Both the position numbers and the translations under genes were made by a program. Of a stretch of 44,024 nt of DNA, positions 35,204-43,412 are shown one piece after another. The stretch covers positions 1-44,024 of the forward strand of contig JALSMT010000063.1 of assembly GCA_026987375.1 (NCBI GenBank), given 5' to 3'. The stretch's first letter is position 1, and every line of letters begins with the position of its first letter. Under the pieces are notes generated by a model, which was not told the DNA's origin, did not search any database, and saw nothing but the letters and a program-made list of their open reading frames with translations. The stretch is from Thermaceae bacterium (GTDB lineage Bacteria; Deinococcota; Deinococci; Deinococcales; Marinithermaceae).

Positions 35204-36109
35204 ATGCTTGACGAGCAAAGCGAAGCTAACCTGCTGCTAGAAAACGTCGGCAAGAGTTACGGTCGCAAGCCGGTGCTCGAGCGGGTCAGCTTCCAGATAG
35301 CGCCGGGGGAGGTTTACGCCCTGGCGGGCCCCAACGGCTCGGGCAAGACTACGCTAATACGCCTGGTCACCGGCTTGGCCTTCCCCAATAGCGGCCGGGT
35401 GCTGATGCTGGGTGAAAACATCCACGAGGGCGGTTTTGCCGTGCGCAAGCACCTGGGCGCGGTGGTCGAGGCTCCGGCGGCCTTCTACCCCTACCTCAGC
35501 GGCCGCGCCAACCTGGAACGGCTGGCCTGGCTCTCGGGCCTGCACAGCCCCGCCGAGCGCATCCGCGACGTGCTCTTCATGCTCGAGCTGGTGGCGGTAG
35601 CGGACCAGCCCGTCTCCGCCTACTCGCTGGGGCAGCGGCAACGCCTGGGCCTGGCGGCGGCCATCCTCTCCAAGCCCAAAGTCTTGGTTCTTGACGAGCC
35701 CACCAGCGGCCTCGACCCCGACGGCATTCAGAAGGTCCACGAGATCCTCAAGGAACAAGCCGCCAGCGGCGTCTCGGTGCTGCTCTCCACCCACCACCTG
35801 CGCGAGGTCTCGGCTTACACCGACCGCGTCGGCATCCTCGGCGGCGGCAGGCTCATCGACGAGGTGGTGATGGAGGGGGCTTCGGAGCGCACCCGCCTGC
35901 GCGTCAGCGAGCCCGAGCGGGCCTTGGCGGTGCTGCAGACCCTGCCTTTCGTGGAGTCGGCGGAGCTGAAGGGCGAGGTCATAGTCGCCCAGGGGCCGGT
36001 GAGCCGCATGATCAAGACTCTGATAGAAGACGGCCACGAAGTCTACGAGGTGAGCGCCGACTACTTTGACCTCTACGAGTACTACCGGGAGCGTATTAAA
36101 CATGCTTAG
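35204..36109 (+). CDS. ABC-2 type exporter ATPase
   Basis: This 301-residue ATPase has Walker A GPNGSGKTTLI near residue 45, signature YSLGQRQRLGLAAAI near 141, Walker B VLVLDEPTSGLDPDG near 162 and switch STHHLREVSAYTDR. A C-terminal accessory region (about 225-301) follows. It resembles exporters of the CcmA/NatA group (multidrug, lantibiotic or natrium type). The permease gene overlaps its end by 8 nt. The transported substrate is unknown. Confidence 0.93.
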   Translation: MLDEQSEANLLLENVGKSYGRKPVLERVSFQIAPGEVYALAGPNGSGKTTLIRLVTGLAFPNSGRVLMLGENIHEGGFAVRKHLGAVVEAPAAFYPYLSGRANLERLAWLSGLHSPAERIRDVLFMLELVAVADQPVSAYSLGQRQRLGLAAAILSKPKVLVLDEPTSGLDPDGIQKVHEILKEQAASGVSVLLSTHHLREVSAYTDRVGILGGGRLIDEVVMEGASERTRLRVSEPERALAVLQTLPFVESAELKGEVIVAQGPVSRMIKTLIEDGHEVYEVSADYFDLYEYYRERIKHA

Positions 36110-36872
36110 GTTCACGGGCTGGGAGATAGTCAAGATGCTGCACCTGCGCTCGGTGCGGCTGGGCTTGGCCGCCGCCTTCGTACTGCCCATCATCTGGACG
36201 CTGGCGCCGGGCCTGAAGAAGGTATATGGGCTGGTGCTGGTCTCGGGCTGGCAGGTTCCTTCGCTGGCGCTGCTGGCGGGCATGGAGTTTCTCTACCCAT
36301 TCCTCATCGCCATGGCCGCCGCCGAGGTGCTGGGCGCCGAGGTGAGCATGGGCACCCTCAAGCCGCTCCTCTTGCGGCCCCTCTCGCGCACCCGCTTCAT
36401 CGGCGCCAAGCTGCTGGCGGCGCTGTTCTACCCGCTGCTGGTGCTGGCGGTCAGCCTGGCGGCGTCTTTGCTGGCGGGCCTGCCCCACGGACTGGGAGGG
36501 TTTTTCGGGGGAACCGGCCTGGGCGCGGGCGGCTTTGCCGGGGTCGGCTTCCTGACGGCGGGAGGGGCCCTCGCGGAAACCGTCAAGGCCTACTTGTTGG
36601 CGGCTCTGACGCTAATGCCCATCGCCGCGCTCAGCCTGATGTTCGCGGTCTGGTTCAGCAACACCACCGCCGCGGCCCTGGGCGCCATCGCCACGGTCCT
36701 GCTGATGCGGCTGCTGGTAGCCTTTCCCGCGCTGGAACCGCTCTTATTGACCAGCTATCTCAACCTCTACCTGCACCCCAAGGACCTGGCCATGGGCCTG
36801 AGCCTGCTCTTCATCTACACCCTGGGTTTTGGATTGCTGGCGGTCATGCTCTTCGAGCGCAAGGACGTTTAG
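36102..36872 (+). CDS. ABC-2 type exporter permease
   Basis: This 256-residue membrane protein has about six helices and the ABC-2 plan: [20 protein letters not shown] at the N-terminus, [20 protein letters not shown] and [20 protein letters not shown] near residue 85. A Gly-rich periplasmic loop (about 128-155) is followed by three more helices. ATG 36102 is used because the ATPase stop overlaps it; an upstream in-frame ATG has no support. It partners with the preceding ATPase, and moaC follows by 11 nt with its own ribosome binding site. Confidence 0.9.
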   Translation: MLRFTGWEIVKMLHLRSVRLGLAAAFVLPIIWTLAPGLKKVYGLVLVSGWQVPSLALLAGMEFLYPFLIAMAAAEVLGAEVSMGTLKPLLLRPLSRTRFIGAKLLAALFYPLLVLAVSLAASLLAGLPHGLGGFFGGTGLGAGGFAGVGFLTAGGALAETVKAYLLAALTLMPIAALSLMFAVWFSNTTAAALGAIATVLLMRLLVAFPALEPLLLTSYLNLYLHPKDLAMGLSLLFIYTLGFGLLAVMLFERKDV

Positions 36873-36883
36873 GAGGGAGTCTT

Positions 36884-37357
36884 ATGGGCAAACTAAGCCA
36901 CTTCGAAGACGGCAGGCCCAAGATGGTGGACGTTTCCGGCAAGAAGGCCAGCCTGCGCCTAGCCCGCGCCGAGGCCAAGGTTTTGCTGACCCCCGCGGCG
37001 GCCGCGGCGCTCAAAGAAGGCGGCGTCGGCAAGGGCGACCCGCTGCTGGTGGCGCAGATAGCGGGCATCATGGCCGCCAAGAAGACCAGCGAGCTAATCC
37101 CCCTCTGCCATCCCCTGCCGCTTTCCAAGGTAGACGTGGCGCTCGAGTTCGACGAGGCTTCCGCCGAGGTGCGGATAGTCTCCGAGGCCAAGACCACCGC
37201 CGAGACCGGCGTCGAGATGGAGGCCCTGACCGCCGCCAGCGTAGCCGCGCTGACCGTCTACGACATGCTCAAAGCGGCCAGTAAGGGCCTGGAGATAAGC
37301 GAGGTGCGCCTGCTCTTCAAGTCCGGCGGCAAGTCGGGAACCTGGCGCCGCGACTAA
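36884..37357 (+). CDS. moaC: Cyclic pyranopterin monophosphate synthase MoaC
   Basis: This 157-residue enzyme, with MoaA, converts GTP to cyclic pyranopterin monophosphate in molybdenum-cofactor synthesis. Visible blocks: [20 protein letters not shown] near residue 10, [20 protein letters not shown] near 64 (catalytic region), and [20 protein letters not shown] near 108. The conserved end [11 protein letters not shown] is present. ATG 36884 has AGGAGGG upstream. It follows the exporter permease, though that exporter has no obvious link to molybdenum. Full length for the family. Confidence 0.95.
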   Translation: MGKLSHFEDGRPKMVDVSGKKASLRLARAEAKVLLTPAAAAALKEGGVGKGDPLLVAQIAGIMAAKKTSELIPLCHPLPLSKVDVALEFDEASAEVRIVSEAKTTAETGVEMEALTAASVAALTVYDMLKAASKGLEISEVRLLFKSGGKSGTWRRD

Positions 37358-37394
37358 CGATCGGGGCTCGCAAGAGGCCGTCGCGCCAAAAACA

Positions 37395-37413
37395 GGGCCC
37401 GCATAGCGGGCCC
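37395..37413 (+). terminator. Hairpin after moaC
   Basis: GGGCCCGC-ATA-GCGGGCCC is a perfect 8-bp stem with a 3-nt loop, 37 nt past the moaC stop. Confidence 0.6.
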
Positions 37414-37414
37414 C

Positions 37415-37457
37415 GCGAGCGATGGAGACTTAGCGGTGTCTCCACGGGCATGCTCGC
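37415..37457 (+). other. Nested inverted repeats before the dockerin-like lipoprotein
   Basis: GCGAGC (37415-37420) pairs with GCTCGC (37452-37457), enclosing GGAGAC (37424-37429) paired with GTCTCC (37438-37443) around an 8-nt loop. Together with the hairpin just before it, this gives an unusually structured stretch. No known riboswitch consensus is recognised. Confidence 0.4.
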
Positions 37458-37512
37458 GCCCGCAGATAAACGCCGGGTAAACGTTTGTCAGCCATCTCAT
37501 CGCCGCAGGGAC

Positions 37513-37518
37513 TACCTT
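37513..37518 (+). promoter_or_regulatory. Leaderless-type -10 box of the dockerin-like lipoprotein
   Basis: TACCTT is followed by six bases and ATG 37525. The match to TANNNT is minimal, so support is moderate. Confidence 0.4.
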
Positions 37519-37524
37519 GCAATT

Positions 37525-38589
37525 ATGCGCACCTGGCTACTGCTGCTAATCGCGGCTACGCTGCTGGCCGCCTGCGGCACCGAGGGCGGCCCCGGCGAAC
37601 CCCTGCGCCTGCTGACGAGCAGGCCGCCGGCGGCCTACCTGGGCGAACGTTACCAGGCCAGCTTTCCCGCCTCGGGCGGGGTGCGCCCCTACGACTACAA
37701 ACTGCAAGGCAAGCTGCCCAAGGGCCTCAGCTTCGCCAACGGCAAACTAATAGGCACGCCGCGGGAAAAGGGCAGTTTCAAGCTGAGCCTGGTGGTCAGC
37801 GACGCCGCCATGTCGAGCCGCAGCGCCTCCTTCGTCCTGCGCGTCAGCGACCCGCCGCCGCCGCGCCTCCTGGCCAAACTGCCGGCGTCGCTAACGGACG
37901 CCCCTTACATCGCCGTCTTCAAGCTAGACGGCCGCCCCGCCAGCGCCATGCGCCTGCGGGTCTACATAAAAGGGCAGAAGCCGGACCTCGGCAGCTTCAA
38001 GGCCTACCCGGGCGCGCTCTACGTGCTGCGCTACGACGAGAAGAACCAAGCTCTAGACGTCGACGCGGTCTTTCCTAAGGCCCTCAAAGACGCCGAGGTA
38101 TTCCGCATCAGGCTCGAGCCCCTCAAGAAAATGCGCCCCAGCGCTTCCAGCAAGGCGCAGTTCTACGACGCCAAAGGCGAGCCCTACACCGCCTCTCCGC
38201 CCAAGCGCCCCGCCGACAAGGGCAAGTACGCCTTTGACAACCTGCGCGCCCTGGCGGCCCTCTGGCCGCGCCCCGAGAGCAAGAAGGCCCCCGCCGCCGC
38301 AGGCGAAAAGCCCCCCGCAAAGAGCGCACCCGCCGCAAAAGAGAAGCCGCCCGCGCCAGCGGCCGCGAAGCAGCCCCAGAAAGACGCCGCGGCCAAAGAC
38401 AAAGACCCGCGGCTGGCCCTGGCCGACCTCAACAAAGACGGCAAGGTAGACGCCGCCGACCTCGAGCTGCTGCGCTCCTCCTACGCCTTCAACCCCGGCG
38501 GCAAGAGCGCCGCTGCGGCCAAAAAGGGGGAAAGCCCCAAAGAAAGCCCTCCGGCTCAGGAAGCGCCCGCCGCCCCCCAAAAACCCTGA
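37525..38589 (+). CDS. Surface lipoprotein with Ig-like domain and dockerin-like EF-hand
   Basis: This 354-residue protein has a lipoprotein signal (lipobox LAAC, Cys17), then a putative-Ig (He_PIG-like) beta domain (about residues 30-108; ASGGVRPYDYKLQGKLPKGL and GTPREKGSFKLSLVVSDA). A middle region (115-240) has no recognised match. A Lys/Pro/Ala-rich linker (about 250-295) leads to a single dockerin-like Ca-binding loop DLNKDGKVDAADLELLR (301-317). A second low-complexity tail ends it. One EF-hand copy instead of the usual two suggests a Ca-dependent fold rather than true cellulosomal docking. It is on its own promoter. Confidence 0.8.
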   Translation: MRTWLLLLIAATLLAACGTEGGPGEPLRLLTSRPPAAYLGERYQASFPASGGVRPYDYKLQGKLPKGLSFANGKLIGTPREKGSFKLSLVVSDAAMSSRSASFVLRVSDPPPPRLLAKLPASLTDAPYIAVFKLDGRPASAMRLRVYIKGQKPDLGSFKAYPGALYVLRYDEKNQALDVDAVFPKALKDAEVFRIRLEPLKKMRPSASSKAQFYDAKGEPYTASPPKRPADKGKYAFDNLRALAALWPRPESKKAPAAAGEKPPAKSAPAAKEKPPAPAAAKQPQKDAAAKDKDPRLALADLNKDGKVDAADLELLRSSYAFNPGGKSAAAAKKGESPKESPPAQEAPAAPQKP

Positions 38590-38590
38590 C

Positions 38591-38614
38591 GCGGACCGGC
38601 CAAAGCCGGCCCGC
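38591..38614. terminator. Hairpin between convergent genes
   Basis: GCGGACCGGC pairs with GCCGGCCCGC around CAAA, with one A-C mismatch. It lies between the ends of the lipoprotein gene and the opposing secreted-protein gene. Confidence 0.55.
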
Positions 38615-38628
38615 GCGCGCCGCGCCGC

Positions 38629-39807
38629 CTAGTAATCGTCGCTGTAATAGTCCGCTGAGTAGTCGTAGCTGCCGCTGGAGCTATCATAGCTACAGCCGTT
38701 GGAACCCCAGCAGCCGGTGGTGTTGGAGATATCGCTGGAGACCTCGCCCCACTTACCCCAAGTAGCGGCGCTGACGCCGCCCCCGCCGCCCGACCCCTGG
38801 CCCTGCGCCTGGGCTATTAGTTGACGGGCGGTATCCTGGCCGAAAGCCAGCACCAAAACGTCGATTATGAACTCTTTCTTGTCCTCCAGCGGAGTCTGCG
38901 ACCAGTTGGCGCGGGCGTTGTTCCAGATCAGCCGCGCCCGCGAGATGAGCACCTGCGACTGGCGGTCGCCCTGCGGAAAGTTCTTCGCCAGCGCCTCTAT
39001 GTACTGCTTTTTGTCCGCCTCGCTGTAGTTGACGTCGCGGCCTAGCTGCTGCAGCGAAAACTCGATCGCCTCTATGAAGGCCAGGGCGTTGTCCATGGTC
39101 AGGGTGGCGAACTTACCACGGGCGACCACTTGGCCGCCGCCCGTCTGCTCCTCCGCGGCGGCCGCCGTCGCCTGCCTCCTCTTGAGGGCGTAGCGCTTGC
39201 CGCCGGTCTGGAAGTAGAGAACGTCTCCCTTGAGAACCGCGGCGAACTGGTACTGGCCGCCGGCGTCGCTGAAGACGCCTTGCAGCTGCGAGCCGGAAAC
39301 CCGCGCCTCGAGCGGGTAGGCCTTACCACCCGCCTGCACCTGGCCGCTGTAGCTTTCGCCCGTCCCACGCAAGACCAAGGCCACTCCGTCGCCGGCGTAG
39401 CTGCCGGCGAACTGGCCGCCCCCCGCGCCCGCCAGCGGGTTGGCGGCGGGGGCCGCGCCTTTACGCGTCATCAGGTAAGTGACGGCGCGCTCGGGATCGG
39501 GTTTGTCGGTATCGGGGTCGAAGGGCGCCATCACGAACTTCAGCTTGTCGCCGCTCAGCCGCGCTTCGAAGTACAGCTCGCCCTGTTCGGAGTAAATTAC
39601 CCCGTATACACCCTCCTGGTCGGCGGAAGCCTCTACCTGAAAAACGACGCCGCCCCCTGACAATTTGCCGGTGACGTGCTGGCCGTCTTGTTGCAGCAGC
39701 AAGGTAACCAAGCCCTTCTTGCCCTGCATGGTGTAGGTGCCGCCGAAGCCCTGCGCCAATACCGCCGCCAAGAGCAGCACTGCGATACCGCTGGCGATTC
39801 TTTTCAT
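38629..39807 (-). CDS. Unrecognised secreted protein with two beta repeats and Tyr/Ser/Asp tail
   Basis: I do not recognise this 392-residue protein. It has a signal peptide (residues 1-19), then two similar beta-rich repeats of about 85 residues. The first starts at GGTYTMQGKKGLVTLLLQQD and the second at AGSYAGDGVALVLRGTGE; each ends with a YLMTRK- or YALKRR-type segment. A helical region follows (about 235-335; YSEADKKQYIEALAKNFPQG). It finishes with a Gly-rich linker and an aromatic tail of Tyr, Ser and Asp (NGCSYDSSSGSYDYSADYYS). ATG 39807 has a strong ribosome binding site (GGAGGAGG). Confidence 0.7.
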   Translation of the reverse strand: MKRIASGIAVLLLAAVLAQGFGGTYTMQGKKGLVTLLLQQDGQHVTGKLSGGGVVFQVEASADQEGVYGVIYSEQGELYFEARLSGDKLKFVMAPFDPDTDKPDPERAVTYLMTRKGAAPAANPLAGAGGGQFAGSYAGDGVALVLRGTGESYSGQVQAGGKAYPLEARVSGSQLQGVFSDAGGQYQFAAVLKGDVLYFQTGGKRYALKRRQATAAAAEEQTGGGQVVARGKFATLTMDNALAFIEAIEFSLQQLGRDVNYSEADKKQYIEALAKNFPQGDRQSQVLISRARLIWNNARANWSQTPLEDKKEFIIDVLVLAFGQDTARQLIAQAQGQGSGGGGGVSAATWGKWGEVSSDISNTTGCWGSNGCSYDSSSGSYDYSADYYSDDY

Positions 39808-39843
39808 ATACCTCCTCCAATATGCCGCTTGTTACTTACGCTT

Positions 39844-39849
39844 AGTATA
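39844..39849 (-). promoter_or_regulatory. -10 box of the secreted beta-repeat protein
   Basis: TATACT on the minus strand is about 36 nt before ATG 39807, leaving room for a leader with GGAGGAGG. Confidence 0.5.
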
Positions 39850-39882
39850 CCCCCAAGAGGCCGCCCGCGGTGGATTTGTATT

Positions 39883-40341
39883 CTAGTTTTGCTGTTTTTT
39901 GTTGTTTCGCAGCAAATAGATGGCAATAGACATCACCAGCGCCACCCCGCCCAGCACCGCCAGCTCTATCATCGTCTGCTGGAACTCGATGGGCGGCAGC
40001 ATCCGCTCCTGGGCGCTGAGGGTGGCGGTGACGACGAGTATGCGCCTGACGGCGGCGATGATGCCGACGATGATGACCGGTTCTATCCGCAAAACGCCGG
40101 TTTCCAGAAAGTTGATGGTGGTGTAGACCACCTGGGCCAGCATCAGCGCCAGCAGCGAACCGTTGAGGAGCTCGAGCGTGCCCTTGGTAAAGTCTCCGCT
40201 CCAGAGCAGCCCCGCGGCGCTGTAAATCGCAAAGGCCAGGTAAACGAGCGCCCCCAGCATTAGAAAGGCGGCCACCAGCCAGTAGATGAGCTTTTCGCCG
40301 TACTCCAGGGGCGGGATCAGGTTGAAGCGAACGTCGCGCAC
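39883..40341 (-). CDS. PsiE-like membrane protein
   Basis: This 152-residue protein has four predicted membrane helices (about residues 18-46, 60-77, 88-106 and 122-144). It resembles the phosphate-starvation-inducible PsiE family (EYGEKLIYWLVAAFL, TTINFLETGVLRIEPVIIVG, IIAAVRRILVVTATLS). Function of the family is unknown. The GTG start lies five bases after TAGACT, so it is probably leaderless. It is divergent from the DUF389 gene with a 40-bp gap. Confidence 0.82.
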   Translation of the reverse strand: MRDVRFNLIPPLEYGEKLIYWLVAAFLMLGALVYLAFAIYSAAGLLWSGDFTKGTLELLNGSLLALMLAQVVYTTINFLETGVLRIEPVIIVGIIAAVRRILVVTATLSAQERMLPPIEFQQTMIELAVLGGVALVMSIAIYLLRNNKKQQN

Positions 40342-40346
40342 GCCTT

Positions 40347-40376
40347 AGTCTAACTCCAAACGAGCTCGGGTAAGCT
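40347..40376. promoter_or_regulatory. Back-to-back leaderless -10 boxes
   Basis: On the minus strand TAGACT (complement of 40347-40352) is five bases from the PsiE-like GTG; on the plus strand TAAGCT (40371-40376) is five bases from ATG 40382. Both promoters must share the 40-bp gap, with -35 regions inside each other's territory. Confidence 0.45.
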
Positions 40377-40381
40377 AAGGC

Positions 40382-41335
40382 ATGGCCCGCCACCTGCTAT
40401 ACCTGCAGATCGCGGCCTCGCGCGCGCCGTCGGCGCTGGGGGTCATGGACGAAGAAGGCCTGCACCCCTTGGTTTTGCGTTCCGGCGCCGAGCAGCTCTA
40501 CCTCGTCGTGCCGGTAGACACCGCCGAAGCGGATCACCTGCTGACGCTGCTCAAACCGGTGCTGGGCGCGGAAGACTGGATGGCGCTCGATACCCCGGCC
40601 TGGACCTTCCCCGACGACGACGCCGAAGAAAAAGAAGAACCTACGCCCGCCGAGGAGCTGGAACAGGCCCTCTTCCGCTCCAGCAAACTTAGCGGCGGCT
40701 TCGTCTTTCTGGTGCTGGCCTCGACCACGATAGCCTTCGCCGGGATGGTGCGCGACGACGCCGTGCTGGTCCTCGCCAGCATGATAATTGCGCCGCTTAT
40801 GTCTCCCATCATGGCTCTCGGTTTTGGTCTCCTGTGGCGTGACAAGCGCATGCTCAGCCAGGCGGGCGCCACCGCGCTGGCGGGGGCGGGGGCGGCCTGG
40901 CTGAGCGCCTGGTTGCTGGCGCGGCTCTTCACTACTTTTATTCAGATAAACCCGGGCGGGCAGCTGCTGGCGCGCAGCGCCCCCAACCTCTTCGACCTCG
41001 TCTTGGCGCTGGTGACCGGCGCGGTGGCGGCCTACTCTTTCATCCGCGGCCAGGGGCAGACGCTGGTGGGCGTGATGGTGGCCATAGCTCTGCTGCCGCC
41101 GCTGGTGGCCTCGGGCGTCTTCAGCGCCATATCCTGGCCCGGCCCCGCCACCGGCGCCCTCTACCTCTCTTTGGTCAACGCCGTCGCTCTCCTCTTTACC
41201 GCCGCGGTCGGTTACGCGGTGCGCTTCCGTCTCTCTTTGGGCAGACTGTGGTCGCTGCTGCTCCTGCTGGTGCTGCTGGCGCTGCTGCTGTGGTGGTCTT
41301 CACACGCCGGCTACTGGACCGTCCACCCCAGCTGA
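40382..41335 (+). CDS. DUF389 family membrane protein
   Basis: This 317-residue protein has an N-terminal cytoplasmic domain (about residues 1-100) and a DUF389 membrane domain with about six helices (105-310). Family blocks: FLVLASTTIAFAGMVRDDAV near residue 110, LVLASMIIAPLMSPIMALGF near 130 and GVMVAIALLPPLVASGVFSA near 230. Its role is not established. No Shine-Dalgarno precedes ATG 40382. It is divergent to the PsiE-like gene and its stop is 1 nt from the convergent methyltransferase gene. Confidence 0.9.
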   Translation: MARHLLYLQIAASRAPSALGVMDEEGLHPLVLRSGAEQLYLVVPVDTAEADHLLTLLKPVLGAEDWMALDTPAWTFPDDDAEEKEEPTPAEELEQALFRSSKLSGGFVFLVLASTTIAFAGMVRDDAVLVLASMIIAPLMSPIMALGFGLLWRDKRMLSQAGATALAGAGAAWLSAWLLARLFTTFIQINPGGQLLARSAPNLFDLVLALVTGAVAAYSFIRGQGQTLVGVMVAIALLPPLVASGVFSAISWPGPATGALYLSLVNAVALLFTAAVGYAVRFRLSLGRLWSLLLLLVLLALLLWWSSHAGYWTVHPS

Positions 41336-41336
41336 G

Positions 41337-42476
41337 TCAGTCCGCCAGCAGACGCAAGACCACGAACTTTAGGTAGCTGCCCTCGGGAAACTCGGGCCTG
41401 AGCGGGTGGTCGGCGGCGTGGCCCGCCTGGTGGACTATCTGGGTGCGCACGCCGGCGCGGCGGGCGGCGGCGGCCAGGGCCTGGCGAAACTCGCCGGGGC
41501 CGACCTGGGCGGTGCAGCTGGCCGTGGCCAGCAGACCGCCGGGGCGCAGGCGGGCCAAGGCCAGGGCGTTGAGGCGGGTGTAGGCGCGCAGGGCGGCGCG
41601 GCGCTGATTCTTGTTACGAGCCAGCGAGGGCGGGTCTACCACTATCAGGTCGTAGCTTTCCTGATGTTGCGGCAAAAACTCGAAAACGTCGGCAACCAGG
41701 GTTTCATGGCCTTCGTTAAAACCGTTCAAGACGGCGTTGCGCGCGGCGTCGCGCAGCGCCGCTGCGCTAACGTCGACGCTGCGCACGAACGTCGCCCCGC
41801 CCGCCAGGGCGTAGACCGAAAACCCGCCGTTGTAGGCGAATAGATTCAAGACCCGCGCTCCGGCGGCCAGCTCGCGCACGGTCCGCCGGTTTTCACGCTG
41901 GTCGAGGAAGAGGCCGGTTTTCTGCCCCTGGTGGAGGTTGGCCAAAAAGCGGAGGCCGTACTCGCGCACGGTGACCTCGGGCGGCGGCAGCTCGCCGTAG
42001 AGGGGCTCGAGCCCCTCCGTCCGCCGCAGGGCGATGCCGCGGGGCCGCAAAGCCCGCCCCAGGGCCTTGGTCACGCCGGGGAGGACCGCCCTTGTCACAC
42101 CCGGCGAGTAGCTCTTTATCACCAGGTAGCGCCCGTAGCGGTCGGCCACCAAGCCGGGCAGGTAGTCGCCCTCGCCAAATATCAGGCGGTAGGCGTCGGT
42201 TGCGGGCGGAATCAGCTTGCGCCTGAGCTCTAGCGCCTCGCCCACCCGCGCCGCCAGCCAGGCGGAGTTTGGCAGGCGGCGCGGGTCGTAAACCCTGACC
42301 GCTATCTGCCCCTCCTCGTCGTAAACGCCTACCGCCTGGGCCTTACCGGCCATGAGGCGCACCCAGTCGCCGCTCTGCAGGCGGTTTGGCGGCAGGTGGT
42401 TGCGGTAGACCCAGGGGTGGCCCGCCGCCAGCGCGCTGGCCAGAGCCGGGTCGAGCTGCAGGGTGGCCGGCTTCAT
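41337..42476 (-). CDS. rRNA large-subunit methyltransferase, RlmI/RlmO-like
   Basis: This 379-residue enzyme has an N-terminal PUA domain (about residues 1-75; GHPWVYRNHLPPN) and a class I SAM methyltransferase domain: FLANLHQGQKTGLFLDQREN near residue 172, VLNLFAYNGGFSVYALAGGA near 207 and VVDPPSLARNKNQR near 283, then TASCTAQVGPGEF near 333. The DPPSL motif and motif VI Cys fit the m5C methyltransferases of 23S rRNA. The exact target nucleotide cannot be read; T. thermophilus RlmO (m5C1942) is the closest named possibility I can offer. It starts at ATG 42476, seven bases after TAAGCT. Confidence 0.88.
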   Translation of the reverse strand: MKPATLQLDPALASALAAGHPWVYRNHLPPNRLQSGDWVRLMAGKAQAVGVYDEEGQIAVRVYDPRRLPNSAWLAARVGEALELRRKLIPPATDAYRLIFGEGDYLPGLVADRYGRYLVIKSYSPGVTRAVLPGVTKALGRALRPRGIALRRTEGLEPLYGELPPPEVTVREYGLRFLANLHQGQKTGLFLDQRENRRTVRELAAGARVLNLFAYNGGFSVYALAGGATFVRSVDVSAAALRDAARNAVLNGFNEGHETLVADVFEFLPQHQESYDLIVVDPPSLARNKNQRRAALRAYTRLNALALARLRPGGLLATASCTAQVGPGEFRQALAAAARRAGVRTQIVHQAGHAADHPLRPEFPEGSYLKFVVLRLLAD

Positions 42477-42483
42477 GCGCTAT

Positions 42484-42489
42484 AGCTTA
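42484..42489 (-). promoter_or_regulatory. Leaderless-type -10 box of the rRNA methyltransferase
   Basis: TAAGCT on the minus strand is seven bases from ATG 42476, within the 54-bp divergent gap shared with the speE-like gene. Confidence 0.45.
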
Positions 42490-42530
42490 CGCTATCAGTT
42501 AGACGGGGCCACGGGCTCACGGGGGGTGAA

Positions 42531-43412
42531 ATGCTCGAGCTAAAACAGCAACTAAACCCTAGCGACCGCGTTTTTCACGAGATAGCAGAGGTGCTGGCCG
42601 TAGGCGAAACCGCCTGGCAGCACTACTTGTTTTTCAAGAGTCCGGTACACGGGGTCTGCTTGGCCCTCGACGGCGACCTGCAGTCTTGCCAGGCCGACGA
42701 GGGCCTCTACCACGAGGCGCTGGTGCAGCCGGCCATGCTCAGCCACCCGCGCCCCCGGCGGGTGCTGATAATGGGCGGCGGCGAGGGGGCGACTCTGCGC
42801 GAGGTGCTGCGTCACCCCACGGTCGAAAAGGTGGTCATGGTCGACCTCGACGAGGAGTTGGTCGGCCTCTGCCAAGAGATAATCCCCGACTGGGCCGAAG
42901 GAGCCTGGGACGATCCGCGGCTCGAGCTGCGGCATGAGGACATCGTCCGCTACCTCGAGCACACCCCCGGAGGCTTCGACGCGGTGGTGGGCGACCTCAT
43001 CGACGCCAGCGAGGCCTCGTCCCCCGCCGCCGAACTGTACGGCCCCGCGTTCTACCGCAAACTTGCCGCGGCGCTCGCCCCCGGGGCGGTCCTCGCCACC
43101 CAGGCCGGCCCGCTCACCCCCGCCCAGATCGCCGGTCACCGCCGGGTGCGGCAATCGCTGGCCAAGGTCTTTGAGCGCGTCAGCAGCTACGGCGCGGTGG
43201 TGCCCAGCTTTTACGACCTTTGGGGCTTTGTCCTGGCCGCCGGCCAGGACCCCCTGCCTGCAGAGCTGGGGCGGCGCGCGGCGCTGTTTGCCGAGCGAGC
43301 CGCCGAACGCGGCCTGGAGCTGCCCAACCTGGGACCGGAGGCGTTGGCGGCGGCCTTCGTCCTGCCGCGAAAACTAAAGGCGGCGCTGGAGGCGAGCGGT
43401 GGCGCGGCTTAA
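42531..43412 (+). CDS. speE: Aminopropyltransferase (spermidine synthase/SpeE family)
   Basis: This 293-residue enzyme transfers the aminopropyl group of decarboxylated AdoMet to a polyamine acceptor. Blocks: CQADEGLYHEALVQPAM near residue 54, RVLIMGGGEGATLREVLRHP near 76 (SAM site), VVMVDLDEELV near 102 and catalytic GDLIDASE near 153, a DxxD form. It resembles Thermus triamine/agmatine aminopropyltransferase, but its N-terminus is about 25 residues shorter. The acceptor (putrescine, agmatine or longer amine) is not decided by sequence. ATG 42531 has GGGGGTG upstream, and the speD-like GTG lies inside its last codons. Confidence 0.92.
   Translation: MLELKQQLNPSDRVFHEIAEVLAVGETAWQHYLFFKSPVHGVCLALDGDLQSCQADEGLYHEALVQPAMLSHPRPRRVLIMGGGEGATLREVLRHPTVEKVVMVDLDEELVGLCQEIIPDWAEGAWDDPRLELRHEDIVRYLEHTPGGFDAVVGDLIDASEASSPAAELYGPAFYRKLAAALAPGAVLATQAGPLTPAQIAGHRRVRQSLAKVFERVSSYGAVVPSFYDLWGFVLAAGQDPLPAELGRRAALFAERAAERGLELPNLGPEALAAAFVLPRKLKAALEASGGAA

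Noticed and set aside
37358-37524. Known riboswitch (molybdenum cofactor or cyclic-di-GMP type)
   Set aside because: The position after moaC and before a lipoprotein invited the idea, but I could not match conserved core sequences of either class.
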